This document shows, in pieces, positions 1 through 13,183 of a stretch of DNA of 64,000 nt. Both the position numbers and the translations under genes were made by a program. The DNA comes from Macrotrachela quadricornifera (taxonomy: Eukaryota > Rotifera > Eurotatoria > Philodinida > Philodinidae). Each line of letters starts with the position of its first letter. The first letter of the stretch is position 1. The notes beneath the pieces were generated by a model that saw only the letters and a program-made list of their open reading frames with translations, was not told the DNA's origin and searched no databases. Location of the stretch: positions 386,259 through 450,258 of the forward strand of contig JAJEKB010001478.1 of NCBI GenBank assembly GCA_022393335.1, given 5' to 3'.

Positions 1-3000
1 GTGACAGATGAGAATGAGAATTACTCCTTCAGCGTCGTTCATATATACATATTCATATCCCCAGTCGTCAATTACATTCATCCACTCTTGAACTTTCATT
101 CGCCTACTCCCATCACATTTTATCAGATAGGTTTTTATAAATTCAATTGGAGATTACCAAATTTTGTCCATGCAACCTTTTGTCTGTAACAGTTTGCTCA
201 CGACCAATTGTCCTTGTACCATAATAGCTCCATCCGATTTATGAGGAACCAGTCTAGAGGTTAAATTCTGATTCAATAGAGTACAGTGAGGTAGACAAAA
301 GATAAAAATATTACCGACCATCAACTCTTTCTCGAAGAATTATAGGACTTTTCTTTAAAACTCAGTGAAAACAAGTAGAAATAGAAAAATACATACGTCA
401 GCCTAGAAAAGTTGTGGAAGGATGTTAGTTTTTTGAATATAATACTAAAAGTTCACTCTATAGTCGGAAAACTTCAGACACTAGTCGATTTTCCTCGTAG
501 CACGACACTTCCGCGCGCTGTGTCTAGGGATGGGTGAGAGTGCACGGAAGTGTCGTGTAAGTGAAGATGAAAAATTAGCCAAGGGTAAATTATACTAGCC
601 TCATTAAGATTGAAGAATACTCGAAAAGTAGTTGGCAACAAGCGCATTTCATTTAATATCCATCTTTGTCGGTAGGTATAATTCGACAAGAAGAAAAGTA
701 CAATTGACGCAAAATACTGCGAGTACACTATTTTTTGTTGGTCTACAAGATGGATATCTTGAACGAAACAAATTCGTGACATATAATATTGATGTAATAA
801 GTTCGACACTACTTTATCTTCAAGTCCTCATCCAGCGTGAAATTAACGTTTAACTGCGAGCTGCCAAGGTTTATGGATGACAAAAATTTTATGGCAAATT
901 TCTGTGGATGTAGCAGCCTTCTTTATCTTATTGGTTGTTAGCAGCGATGTCCATCGCGATGCAGTGCGGTGGTGATGGATTTTTAAAACGACATCTGGAA
1001 ACACCGTGCATTTTCGAAAAATCTCGGTGCAATTAATCGCTAAATGACAAATAAACGAAATTTTTTGAATATCGAGGCGGAGACAACGCGACAGGAACGC
1101 TGAATAATCATGGTGGTGTAGTGGCGGTAAACTTTTGATTGCCATGGACATTTCCAGCTGGATGTGAGCATTATTCTGGAAGATCTGATACTGTAAAATT
1201 GTTTAGAGTGCTTTTGAGATTACCGATGATCGTCCATTTTTTGCTACTCTGTGATAATATTGTGAACCAAAAACATGGACATCTTTGGTCTTAAAATGGA
1301 CTGAGAATGCTTTTGAATTTCAGATGCTCTTCATTTTCCAAAAATTTGCTAATGCTTCGCCTTTTTGTGCTTTGATACCGATGTTGTTAGGTAACATCAT
1401 CAAGCTAGAATACTTGAAGTACTCCTTGATAGCGGTTGGGCACTTATTTTATTGCTCATTTGGCTTATATGATGAATTACGTATAAGTTATGTTGTTGGT
1501 AGAGTTGAAAGCTTGTATAATCGTTGCTGAATATCGACCGAAATATCAAATGGTGATTATGATGATGTGTTTGCTTTTTTTTCTTGATATAATGTAACTT
1601 CGTAATTTCCATGACATAGGTTGCTCACAGTTATAAAAATAGATGCTATTAAGGTATCTTTTTACGAAAAATTTATTTTTTTGTCGAAAACTTGAAAAAT
1701 GTTGTGGACCACGAGAATGGTTCTTCGAGAGTTTGATTGCATTTAGTATGTTTTTGAGCATTCCATATGTCTTAGAATATCAAACACTGTTATTTTGTTG
1801 ATTAAAACAGGTTTTTTTTAAATCAACGAAAGTATCGAAAATCTGCAGTTAATTATTCATTGTACTTTTAAGATGCCTGTGAATGGTATGTACCTGATCA
1901 ATACAAGTCTGTTTTTTAGATCTGCTTGATTTATGTTGTGAGTCAAGTCAAGGGATTATCCTATTCTGTTTAGCCGAATTCCATTGTGTATTTTAGCTGC
2001 GATTGGCATAAGACTAGTATTCCTTTAGTTAATTGCAGTACCAGTTTCTCACTCATTGACTACTAAATTCCTTGTTACAGCTGTTATTGTACAATTGAAT
2101 AGAAAGATTTTCAAGTTTTTAATTGTTTACCTACTTGTAGTAAGTAAAAGTACTCGAGGATTCTCTGATATGTTTGTTTTAAGATTAAGTAAGTCTTCGC
2201 GATAATTTATTCACTCGTGCATAAGCTCCACAGGCAATGTATTTTTGGTGACATTCTTTCTTCTGATTTTTCAGAGTTTGTCCTTGGCTTCATCTACCAG
2301 TTCTCACGTTCTTCTTAGCTTGTTTAAAGCTATTACTTGTTCCAGTTGCTCGACATTATCTTTCAGGAGTATGTGTTTACCATTGCTGTATGATATACGA
2401 ACCAGTTTTTTAAGCTTATGTCACAGATTTTTGTTCACTGTAACTGGATTTTTATTGAACTCGATCTTTGCTGTATCTTGTTGCTTTTATGTACCAGTGA
2501 TGTTGACTGAAATCTAGTCTTTGTTGGTCTTTCGCTTTGATTTTACAACTAGAATTGCTCTTGCATTTTCTATATTTTTAACGAACTTTTCGTATATTTT
2601 GGATATTGGCGAGAAGAATTTCTTAGCGATGTCAAACTTCTGTTGAAACTGAATTTGTAAATTGAAATTTCATTTGAGTACTCTTTCGACAAAGTTGAGA
2701 TATTTGTACCCGTGACATTGATAGATTTGAAGACTGAACAATAATCTCGTTCTGATGAGGAGATGATCGAGTTGATATCTACATCGATTATATCAATATA
2801 ACCAAGCTTAGGATCTTGATTTTGACTATAAGACGTGGACGTGTGTGAAATGTACGTTACCAGCTTTGCAGTATCTGACAAACATAAAGCCGATTGCTAT
2901 CGATCATGTTGTACTACGTGTATTTTGCTTACCCATCAGTGAACATGACAGTTAACTCGGCTGTGCCATCGACCTGTGCAATCATCGTGTGCTTAGAGAC

Positions 3001-4340
3001 CTTTTCTGCTAAGTATTGTATTTTTATAGCCTAGGTTTTATGAGTAGTTCATTGATGCCTTGTCGTTCGTCTCTGGTTGAGGAGTATTGTAAGTGCTACG
3101 TTTTTTTGTTCAGCGTTTCGTAAAATGTGTTGACTTGTCCTTGTGTGTATCAAAAACGCTCTTGGACGACTACCAAATCAATGTTGTTTTTGATGCATCT
3201 GTATATGAGTTAGTGTAGGTTTCCATGTTGTTTGAGCGTATGTAAAAGGCAAGTAGTTATTGTAAAAGCTTTATGATGAGCGTCGTAGATTCTATTTTTG
3301 GTTTGGATTGCATTTGTATCAATAATGAAGGATAATTATCATATCATCAGTTTGAATTTGTATAGAATCATTGGATGCTAACAATGCAATCGTGAATCAC
3401 TTTACCAAAGTCCATTTTAATCGCAAAAATGATGTTGCTTGTCTGTCACTGTGATGAAGGCGAAGGTTTAAATTTAGTTTAACATAAAGTTTTCCAAAGA
3501 ACAAAAGTGAGCGAAAGGCTTTTAACTGTATAACACCAATATTTTATCATATCTAAGTACGCCATTTCCCCATTTAAATGTCATTATTGATGAAAGAAAG
3601 ATCAAATCTAATGTGAAATATTTAATATCGATCAGACACAACAATTTCGCCAAGTAGATTCTCTTCAAAGAATAAAACTAACGCTTGGTCCATGATTATC
3701 AGTAATAAAACAACTGCTGGTTATTATAAAAATATCCGATTTGTATCAGTACTAGCATTTTGCAATGGCATTTGATAGATAGACATTTTTTGGCCACACC
3801 CATCATATACCAAGAAGAATTTGAGTGCTGCTTGGAATATCGTATTCATTTGAGTAGTTATTGTGCACTGATGCTTTGCATACCACATTGTATTTTACGC
3901 ATAGATACCACGATACTTTTTTTGCTACATTACTTCATCTTTGGTACAGTATTGTTGTTGCTTAGGTGTCGGTTTCACTTTTTTGAGAATACTTAGCAGA
4001 AAGAAATTGGCAATAGTGATATATTGGTTGATGATAACATAAGTTGACTAACACCAATGCTTATATTATTAGTAGGTGGAGTACCCTTGAGTTTTGTCCA
4101 ATTCATCTTGATCGATAAGTAGAGTGGCTTGAGAAATGACTCTTTCTTCATCTTATGAAGAACAACTTATCATCAGATCACCATTACTCTCACACTGATT
4201 TTCACTTTCTGGTGTTGAAATTTTACCGCGTTGTTCTATTACACTCAAACATGTAATTCTTTCCAAATTGCATTAGCCTTTTCATAGTTCATGCGAATAG
4301 CATGAAAACACGACCAGTCGAGCAAAACAACACAAAATCA
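1..4340. other. Gene-free AT-rich stretch
   Basis: I see no supportable gene here. Open frames are short, occur on both strands, lack recognisable motifs and cannot be joined through plausible 50-60 bp introns. The stretch lies just beyond the 3' side of a decayed retrotransposon and may be older transposon debris, but I cannot show that by eye. Confidence 0.5.
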
Positions 4341-4367
4341 CTAATAAGTTTACATTGTGCCATTCAG

Positions 4368-6520
4368 CTAGCTGAAAACTGATTGCAAAGTTAATGAGTA
4401 CTTGGGTTTTATGTGATCCAAGATCGACCTGTTTGTTCTTCTAGCCGTCCAACGAACTCGAATGAATCTTCTACAACACCATAACTCAAAGGCATCGATG
4501 TTTCTCCTGTCGTAGTTCTTCATGGCCCAGCTTGCGCAACCACACATTGTTATACTGAAGATCATCGTATTGACAAGTCTGATCTTTGTGTCTAGCAATA
4601 TTGTGTTCAAATCGTTCATTGCTGCTCGTCCAAGAGTCAGTCTTCTACGTATCTCTTGGCTACTAGATCCTTTGTTGTCAATGATTATTCCTATGGAGCA
4701 GAAGCTCTCGACCACATCGATTTCTTCTCCATGAACGCTAAAGTTTGTTGTTCCACCTAATGACATGATTATGGTTTTCTTGTTGTTCAAATGAAGGCTC
4801 ATCTTTTCGCTTTGTTCTTGGATTTTTTCAACAAATCTCTGAGGTCTTCTTCATTCTCTGCTATTAAGACCGTATCGTCAGCGTTTCTAAGGTTGTTTAT
4901 GTTCCTTCCATCGACTTTGAATCCATGTTCATCTTCCTTTTGGTTAGCTTCTCTAACTATATGTTCAGCATATAAATTGAAAAAATATGATGAAAGAATG
5001 TAGCCTTGTCCCACTTCTTTTCCGATTTAAAACCAGTCTGTTTCTCCACACCCTGTTCGCACTGTGGCCTCTTGTCCAGCGTACAAGTTCATCATTAAGA
5101 CGATTAAGTGTTTATGTACATCCATCTTCCTCAGGATCTTCCACATCTGGATATGATCAATACAGTCGAAAGCTTTGGTGTAATCGATAACGCACATAGT
5201 AACTTCCTTCTAGTACTTTTCAAGCTTTTTCTATAATCCAACGTACATCCGCGATGATGTCTCGGGTTCCTCGACCTTTTCTGAAACCAGCTTGTGCATC
5301 GGGTAGTTCTCTTTCGATAAAAGGTTGCAGTCTTCCCTAAATGATCTTACCATAGGTTCTTGTGCATATGCCACCTCTACCATTACGTCCTGAACATCAT
5401 CCTTGCCCATCTCGTATAATCCTTCAGCGTATTCCTTCTATCTTTGTAATATCACTCTGATCCTTTATTTCTTCTGGCTTCCCTTTGAAAGTCTCTGTTT
5501 AGCTCTTTCATTAATTTGACAACTTTGCAAGCTTTTGCTTATATTTTCTTCATTGCTATTCCCAATATTTTATTTGACATCTATTTTGCTTTTTTCTTTT
5601 TATTTAACCTGTTTTTAGTTTCCTCGCTAAGGATTTCTTCTTAATGTCCATTCACGGTTATTCTGGCTCCTTGCCTATTCAGTTTAATGCTTCGAAAAGG
5701 TTTTTGACATGGTCCTTGAAAGTGGCAGATATGTTTTCTAGATCATGTCTTGGAAGCAGCATGGGCTGGTTATTCTTCTTTAGTTTCATTCGGAACTTGC
5801 ACATAAAAATGTCGTGATTTGTTCGGCAGCCTGTACCTAGCCATGTTTTCGCTATCACAGTCGAGCTTTTCCATCTTCTGCAGCCATTAATATAATCAAT
5901 TTGATTTCTGTAACTACTGTCTGATGATGTTCATGTATACACTCGTCGGTTGGGTTGATTACAGAAAGTATTGGCAATGAAAAAACTATTATACTCACAA
6001 AAACCGAGGAGTCGTGCACCTGCTCTATTTCTGTTGCCCAAGCCATATGATCCAACAACTTCCCGTTCTCTTCCTTTTCTTATTTTAGCATTTCAATCTC
6101 CAAATAGCAATAATACATATTCTTTGCATGTGTTGTCAATTTCAGTTGGAACCTGTTCATCAAATCTTTCTATGTCTTCCTCTTCAGCATCAGTTGTCGG
6201 CGCATAGGCTTATATGATATTCATATTGAGTGGTGTTCCTATCATTCACCGCATTGTAACTAATTAGTTTTCGCAGTGTCTTTTTGGACAATAAGACCCA
6301 CACCCTCACCCTTCTTTGTTTTTTGTGTCCAGAGAAGTAGATTGTATAATCATGTGATTTAAAGTACCCAAGGCCAGCCCATTTCAATTCGCTAATCCCC
6401 AGGATGTTGACCTTCAATCGATCCATTTCTTTATTCACTATCTCTAGTTTTCCTTGGTTCGTACTGTCTGCCATTGGTAACCCTACCAGAAGTTTTATTG
6501 GTGTACGGAAATCCCTTCGC
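4368..6520 (-). mobile_element. Decayed non-LTR retrotransposon (endonuclease plus reverse transcriptase)
   Basis: Read on the minus strand, an AP-endonuclease-like N-terminal part (6474 down to about 5855, beginning MADSTNQGKLEIV, with the ILGISELKW motif) is followed by reverse transcriptase. The segment FRKGRGTRDIIADVRW lies near 5297-5225, motif A-like VIDYTKAFDCIDH near 5200-5160, and a polymerase motif NADDTVL within 4799-5014. A C-terminal thumb region runs down to 4368. The pieces sit in different frames with stops between them, so the element cannot make protein. The usual aromatic residue before the ADD triad is Asn. The paired endonuclease and RT resemble RTE/BovB-type or craniofacial-development-protein-2-like LINE ORFs, but clade assignment needs a tree. 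The 5' end and any 3' tail were not resolved. Confidence 0.85.
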
Positions 6521-6599
6521 TACGATAAGGCTCCATACCCATATGAAAACGTTTTACATATAAGGTTATCTGCTAGTTCATGCAGAAAATTGTAGCACT

Positions 6600-9440
6600 A
6601 CTCATTGTTATACATTTTGCAAGTAGTAACAGTGTTGAGAATTGTACAAAGTATATTGTTTTTTGGTGGTATCACGAGTCGAGTTCATTCTTTTGTACTC
6701 TTGATCTTCAATGAAATCGTTTCCATGACGATTACCAAAGTCAATAACTAGGTTCGTATTAAATTTCTCTTTTCTCAAAGATCCAACTTAAGCAACGTTT
6801 ATATATTGAAAATTGCATCGCCTTGGACTATTTTTTTATCTTGATTTAATATGTTCTCAGAAAAAAAAATGTTAGACTCTGTTTCTTTAAAATTTCGTCG
6901 GTGTCCCATCAAATTCGAATTTACTTATGATGTAATTAACTTTTGGTGGGAAGCTGACCTCGAAATGAACCATCCGACCGATATATCTACCCAACCCAAC
7001 GGGATTTTTCTGTAGGATCGAGTAGGTTTGAATCTCATTTGGGTGATTTTTTTGCGCGATTTTTGTGAAATTTATAATTTGAGTGTGCAAACTAAAGTAA
7101 AATATGTCGTATTTTAGATATGTTACAATCTATATGCAAACTATTTATTCACCGTTTTATCTCGCGGATGCAGCTATGTACAACCAGACTGATTTAACGT
7201 GCTTGACTTATACATTTTCGTATGCCTGTTTTTTTATATCATTTCTCGATTGTTTATTATTTGAGGACAAGTTTCAAGGTTATTAGATGGTCGAAAGCAA
7301 ATTATCTCGAGACGAGTAGATTTTAAGATCTTACCCTTCTAAGCTTCAATGATAAATACTACTAATTCGAATCGCAAGAAAAATAATACTAATCATGTGA
7401 GTTTTCCAAAAAAGTAAGTAATTCACATGCAAAATATTTTATTTTAGTGTGAAGCAGTTTCTTATAGTCCTTACACATATGATTATGTGTAAAACTTCAC
7501 TCTCCTAGTTTGTCGCATCGTCATGTTTTTTTTCTTCATTCAAATTAGTCCTACGCCGTTTTCGCAATGAATCTTAAACTTTTATGCAAAAAAATTTCGT
7601 ACTATGTTTTAATATGTAAGACTGTTTTCGAAAATAACGACAAAATCTAATATAAGGTAATACTAGTTTGTCTCATAGTGCATAGCAGAAATCACCGGCA
7701 AGAAACAAATAGCTTTCTCAGAAAATAATTCTTAAGGGAAATTACCTGAGGATGCCATAGAAATTAAGCAATTTTAGTGTAAACACCAAGGAATGCTGTT
7801 TATGTGTCGAAAATATTTTATTTCGCTTATGAACAATCACATATTACTCACACAACTGTATTAGAGAAGTGAAAGCTTGTGAAAAAAACATTTTTTTGAA
7901 AATATACCTAGAAAACTCTTAGCCATATTTTTTAAACACTTTGGTTTGTTAAAGCTATTCTGAGTATCATGTCATTCCATGCAGTTGGACACGATAATTT
8001 CGAATATTAGTTTAGTGTTTCTTCAAAGCACAATATGGATGTTCAAGGCCAGGTTTTCAATTAAAAAATTTGATTTTTTGAAAATCTATCAAATAGTTTA
8101 GGTATATGTCAAACTTGAATTCAAATATCTACGTATTCAATTATTGAAAAGTACTCTGGTACGGTGGAGCACACTGTGAGTGTAATGGAAACCCTGGATA
8201 GTGGTAACATAGCGTGGGTGAGATGGGTATACTCTTTTACTGCAACACTATATTTGTGGATTATGATATAGTTGAATTTAAGTTTCAAATTTGATACTTA
8301 TCTGCACTCAGTACTAAGCGATATGAATATTGAAAATGAGCTGTATTGACAACAGACTGTGATGTATAGTGTCAGCTACAACTAGTAGTTTATCTGATAG
8401 TTTGCAATTAATAAGTAAATAATCTGTTTTTTGAGAAGTTCTTGTTAATAAATGATAGTCGCCATCCAGTTAAAGTATACAGATTGACTATGATAGAAAA
8501 CGATAAACATCTAGGGTAACTGCATAGTGTAATCATAAAAGAAGCTTGACAGTTTATTACAACCATCATAAACAATAATCTTTAAAAAAAATTCTATAAC
8601 GACTAATCTAGCAATATAATAACTGTAAACGAGGCTTGAACAATATATCAAGGTATCGCATATACCAAATATATCTAGTTTATTAAACAATCGATGTTTT
8701 GTATCGTATTTGTAGAGTAAACGATTGTTAACATCAATGGCTGGTTCTCGTTCGACAAATAGAATAAAATGGGTTGATTCATGTCACATAATTATGTGCG
8801 ACTATTGCCCAACATAGGGCGCTCGACATTGTGCTTCAGAAACTGTGCTTATATGTTTAAACAAATGAGTATAGTCTGATGCCATAAGCCCCGAGATATA
8901 GCCATAGGAAAAACCGTATAGATTTGATGAAACACCGATAAAACAATAGATGTAAGACTATATTCATATGGGTATGGGTGTGAAAACACATTTACAAAGG
9001 TACAGTTTGAAAGATAAAATATCAGAATAAAAATCGAAATTTCTCGTGCAGCAGTGGTTTTGCGGTTCATTACGATCACATGAATGACTCACCTGCGTGT
9101 TTCTTTGATCAGTTCATTTATCATCAAACAAAAGAGAATTTCCTTTCTTTTTCGAATTAAATTATCTCTATTTCTAATGAAACATAATACCACGAAGCAC
9201 GAAGAGCGTTGTCTGTCTGCTATAATCAAGCACACAGAAGATATGAACACAATGGTATTGGCTCGCAATGGAAAGGAGAATATCTAATATTAGTTTGATT
9301 TCTAAAACAAATGCTGAAGTCTATGTTAATTACGAAAATTTACAATGTATAAAATATCATTCATACATTTCAGTCATTAATTGTATATCAGACTTTAAAA
9401 TAATGTTATACTTATTAAACAAGGAAACGGACAAGTGGCG
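6600..9440. other. No gene recognised
   Basis: AT-rich sequence with only short random open frames. I found no family motifs, splice-consistent exons or long inverted repeats by eye. Confidence 0.45.
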
Positions 9441-9449
9441 TTAAGGCCA

Positions 9450-9535
9450 TTTTCCCACCCCACACCCACACCCCCATATGGGGGTGAAAAAATAGATTTT
9501 GACTTTCCCTGTTGAAGAGTACGGGTGTGGGGTGA
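9450..9535. repeat. Short inverted C-rich/G-rich tract
   Basis: A run of CCCACACC-type sequence at about 9454-9478 is followed by a GGGGGTG stretch and, near 9520-9535, by GGGTGTGGGGTG on the same strand. The two ends can pair. The composition stands out sharply from its AT-rich surroundings. It resembles short interstitial telomere-like sequence or the core of a small inverted-repeat element. Either reading is tentative. Confidence 0.45.
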
Positions 9536-9671
9536 GGAATCAATTGAGAGATATTCAAAATTTCATGACACTCGTGTAAACCATCATTATGATTTTCTGA
9601 TGGTTATTTTGCTAAATTTATAACTTTAGGACATTTCAATATTTCAGATATGGTATTTTAGCCTAAGTCGA

Positions 9672-10817
9672 TTACAAAATGAGCTGGAAATATATATGAT
9701 AGAGATTGTCGGCTAAAAAATGCTGAAAAATATTCCATAAGCAAAATACGAACTTACTAATCTGTGTATTTTCCAGGCTTAAATATATTTGGCATTGATT
9801 CTTCACTTTATCCAATTCTATATGCTCAATAGAAAAGCAAATTCCGGGAAAAATAAGCTCTTCTTCTTCGAGCGGATATTGAGAAAATGGACCAAGATTC
9901 ACAGTGACACCATGTATCGCTGTTATGATTAGTAAACTATTACAATCATACATTTCAGCTACCGCACGACTTCGGCTGCACGATGTGAAAGTTCGAAATG
10001 AATATTCAGGCCTCTGATCTCGCACACAATTGTTTTTATAAGATTCGATCTCAGCAACAGATAGATTGACTCCTCGATAGACTGTTCCAACGAACTGTCC
10101 CGGTATATCATTCAATGGATTATTCCAGAGAAGCAGACAAAATGGACCAAACGTTCGGAGTTTGCTTCGCCAGACCTGTTCATTTTCTTCACTCCCGATC
10201 AATGTCAATATTTCATTGATTTTCTTGTAGAGAAAACATTCCAGCGAATATAGATAAGCACAACATTTCCAAACTTCTTTCATTCCACTGTTTTGTCTTG
10301 TCATGAGCTGCTTTGCCATCCATTCAGCTTCATATTTTTTCCCAAATTTCGTTCCCTCTTCAGTTATACCGAGAACAGCTTTGTCAACAATCATCGAAAC
10401 AATTGTATCATTACATAAAGGCCATTGTTTTTCGTTCTCTAGTTTCAGAAGTTTTATTATTTCTTGTATGAAGGGTGAAGGAAAACCATACTGACTACCA
10501 TAAGGACGTTTAAGGGCAATAGGGTTTTGCACAAATCTTTCATTCCGTAAACGTATATTGTCTCTATCACGTATTACTCGTTGTACAGATCTCTTTTTCT
10601 CAGGATCGTCTTTACGGATTTGAAACAACTGTTTGAAATCGATATAATAATCGTCTAGTATTGCACGATTCTCTTTAGCTAAAAATGCTTCTTCAATAAT
10701 CATATTTTCCACATCCGAATAAAAACACCATTCTTCTGTTGGAGACTGCCAGATAGGATATTGACTTGCATTCCAAATCCATTGGATGCATGTCGAAGAA
10801 ACACTAGTTGTAGACAT
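9672..10817 (-). CDS. WWE domain plus arginine ADP-ribosyltransferase (ART) protein
   Basis: The frame is open for 381 codons. Residues about 11-81 match a WWE domain: aromatic IQWIW at the start, EEWCFYS, the IEEAF segment, a YYIDFKQLFQIR block, then a basic RSVQRV end. WWE domains generally bind poly-ADP-ribose or mediate protein contacts. Residues about 160-350 form an R-S-E class ART domain: Arg248 in VYRG, Ser279 in FTSCS, and the ExE pair Glu318/Glu320 in EEEELIFP. All catalytic signature positions are present, so an active NAD-dependent mono-ADP-ribosyltransferase is plausible. There is no signal peptide. The C-terminus is uncertain. A strong GTAAGTT donor begins at 9757, just after codons for ENTQI, so the last 25 or so residues may be replaced by a short spliced exon. 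The gene lies in transposon-rich DNA without near neighbours. The architecture is typical of expanded bdelloid ART families. Confidence 0.85.
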   Translation of the reverse strand: MSTTSVSSTCIQWIWNASQYPIWQSPTEEWCFYSDVENMIIEEAFLAKENRAILDDYYIDFKQLFQIRKDDPEKKRSVQRVIRDRDNIRLRNERFVQNPIALKRPYGSQYGFPSPFIQEIIKLLKLENEKQWPLCNDTIVSMIVDKAVLGITEEGTKFGKKYEAEWMAKQLMTRQNSGMKEVWKCCAYLYSLECFLYKKINEILTLIGSEENEQVWRSKLRTFGPFCLLLWNNPLNDIPGQFVGTVYRGVNLSVAEIESYKNNCVRDQRPEYSFRTFTSCSRSRAVAEMYDCNSLLIITAIHGVTVNLGPFSQYPLEEEELIFPGICFSIEHIELDKVKNQCQIYLSLENTQISKFVFCLWNIFQHFLADNLYHIYFQLIL

Positions 10818-10829
10818 TGTAGCAGCTAT

Positions 10830-13180
10830 CTATTACACTATTTCTAAAGTCAGACGATCCAAGTTGTTCGAAACTACTCTAATTTCTTAATTGATCTAAA
10901 AGTTGCGAACAGGTCATTAACGTTAAGTAAACGTGCTAAAAGATTTAGAGTGTCCTTCTCTTCAAAAATTGATCTCAGCTTAGATGCATTCAAATTACAT
11001 GAAATTTTCAGGATATATTGGGGTTGTAATGGAGAATAGAGATGGGACAGATTCGTGTTTTTTTTTTCAAATCAAATCGAGTCAAGCCGAAATGACTCAA
11101 CTCTAGCATAATTTTGTGAAGAGTCTTTTTATAGAATAACAATTTGATCAATAAATCACATCGAAATAGTTTTTTACACTCTAGTTTTCAGATGTTTCAG
11201 AACAATTTTAAGCCTGACTTTGAATCAACCAATATTTTCTTATTTGCATAAAGTTGAACAGTTAACAGTTCCTCAATCGTATTACTGTAATCTTGTGTTA
11301 TTCTGTCGATTTTTATCAATACAGAAAATTTTCTCGGATTTATTTCTTTGGAAATGTCAAATTTTATACCTATGATTTTATAGATACAAGTATAGTTACA
11401 TATGTTGATCTTTTTGAATATATTTTGGTAGATTACTCTTTTTGGTAAAACTTATTTCTGAAATGTTATTATCATAGTGTCAAAACGGAAAGTTACTTGT
11501 GGACAAATCGGGCTAGTTTTTATTTTTAGCAGTATAAATTGTAAGATGAATCATATCACAAGACTATCAAATTCTCGACTTGTGAAATATGCATTAAGAG
11601 ATATAAAAATAGAAATGAATGTCGTGATGTAATCGAAGTTTTTTTTTTTGTAAATAGTTGTCACCATTTTATCGCGCGACAGCTAAACAATTGAGAAGCT
11701 GCCGACTGTCTTATTGTATGAAAATGAAAAAGTTTCGTTTGAAAAAATAAAATTAATGGTTTTGTAGAACAAAACATTGCACAACAAGAAAATAAAAGTA
11801 GAAACCTTCATTGAGAACATGCGTTGTCATTTTTCATAAAATGATAAATAGTTATTATTGAACTTATCCTTAAAGAAGTGCAATTAGTGTTTTTATTTAT
11901 TTTTTAATACAGTATGCTTGGTTTAGTTCATACTTAATCAGAATTTTTTTTTCAATATTCTTTCAACGAAGCTAGTTTCCTCCCAAAACATATTTCATTT
12001 TACTTGTTTTAATGATTATTTAAGGAATAATAACATCGATCGATTACGAAATATTTTCTTTATAATTTCTTCAAAACTCTACTTTATTGCTGTAATTTTG
12101 CACACTTTTGACGACATATTTTCTGTTAATAAGATAATATATATTGTCAATCATTGTAGAATGAATGAAACGCTTCAAACTATGAACTAAAATCATGTTT
12201 AGTCATATCTGGAGATGATTTTCTGTTTTTTTTGTTATATAATATTAATAATAGATATGCAATGACTGTTCATTTTTCTCAAATCGAACTGAACCGAGCC
12301 GATTCCATCTCAGGAAATCATATGAATTTACATTTCTTAAGAGCTTTTAGTACCCTCTGCAATTCAATTGCACTACTGAATTTATGCAAACTTCAGTTTA
12401 AACGTGATAGGCGTCATATATTAGAAGGTAATTTCTTTAGAGGTATTGATATGTTGTTGTTTTTCTTGAAAATAATGAATACTATTAATTCGAATTCCTA
12501 AATATAAACTACGATGTTTCAACCAATCAACGGTTCTTTTCTATGAATTAAGGAGCTTGATCTGATGAACATAGTTTTCGTTTGTTTTTTGCGTAAAACT
12601 GAGAGAAAATCTTGCAAACGAAAGAGAAATGATTCTTTACGATTATTTCTTCCAATAAAATAAACTCTCAATTGGAACTTTATAGATTTTTAGTATTGCT
12701 CGTAAATAATCTTTCTTCCACCAATGCATTATATTAGCAAACTTATGCAAAAAATTCAGATTCATTTTAACATTATGGCTTGTGCCTTGCGATAGTCTTT
12801 TATACGCTATATCAGACCAAGTACACCGCCATCACTCTGTTGTAGAAACTATCGAACGCTTACATTATTATACGCAACATATTCACTAGATATGCGATTA
12901 GTCATGTGATTAGAATATGTCGAATCATGAACATTCAAAGTTACTATTCAGATTATGGATTCGATATCTATAAATAGTATTCTCAGGTATCTAAATATAC
13001 ATAGCGCGAATATTTTGGTGAGGAAAAATGTTGTTTTCTATAGCAATATTGAGAGAGAATGTTTTGTTTCAAAGAAAATAAGCGATTCTTTTTAAAAAGT
13101 AGAGAAAATCTTTCTTTACCGTTTAGATGGTTCGCCTCACTGGAAGATTGGCACTGATAACCGCTCAGAACTAACAGAAA
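10830..13180. other. No gene recognised
   Basis: Very AT-rich DNA upstream of the ART gene. It has short unrelated open frames only, with no visible terminal repeats or conserved motifs. The part nearest 10,818-10,900 presumably holds the ART promoter, but I see no distinctive element. Confidence 0.45.
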
Positions 13181-13183
13181 CTA

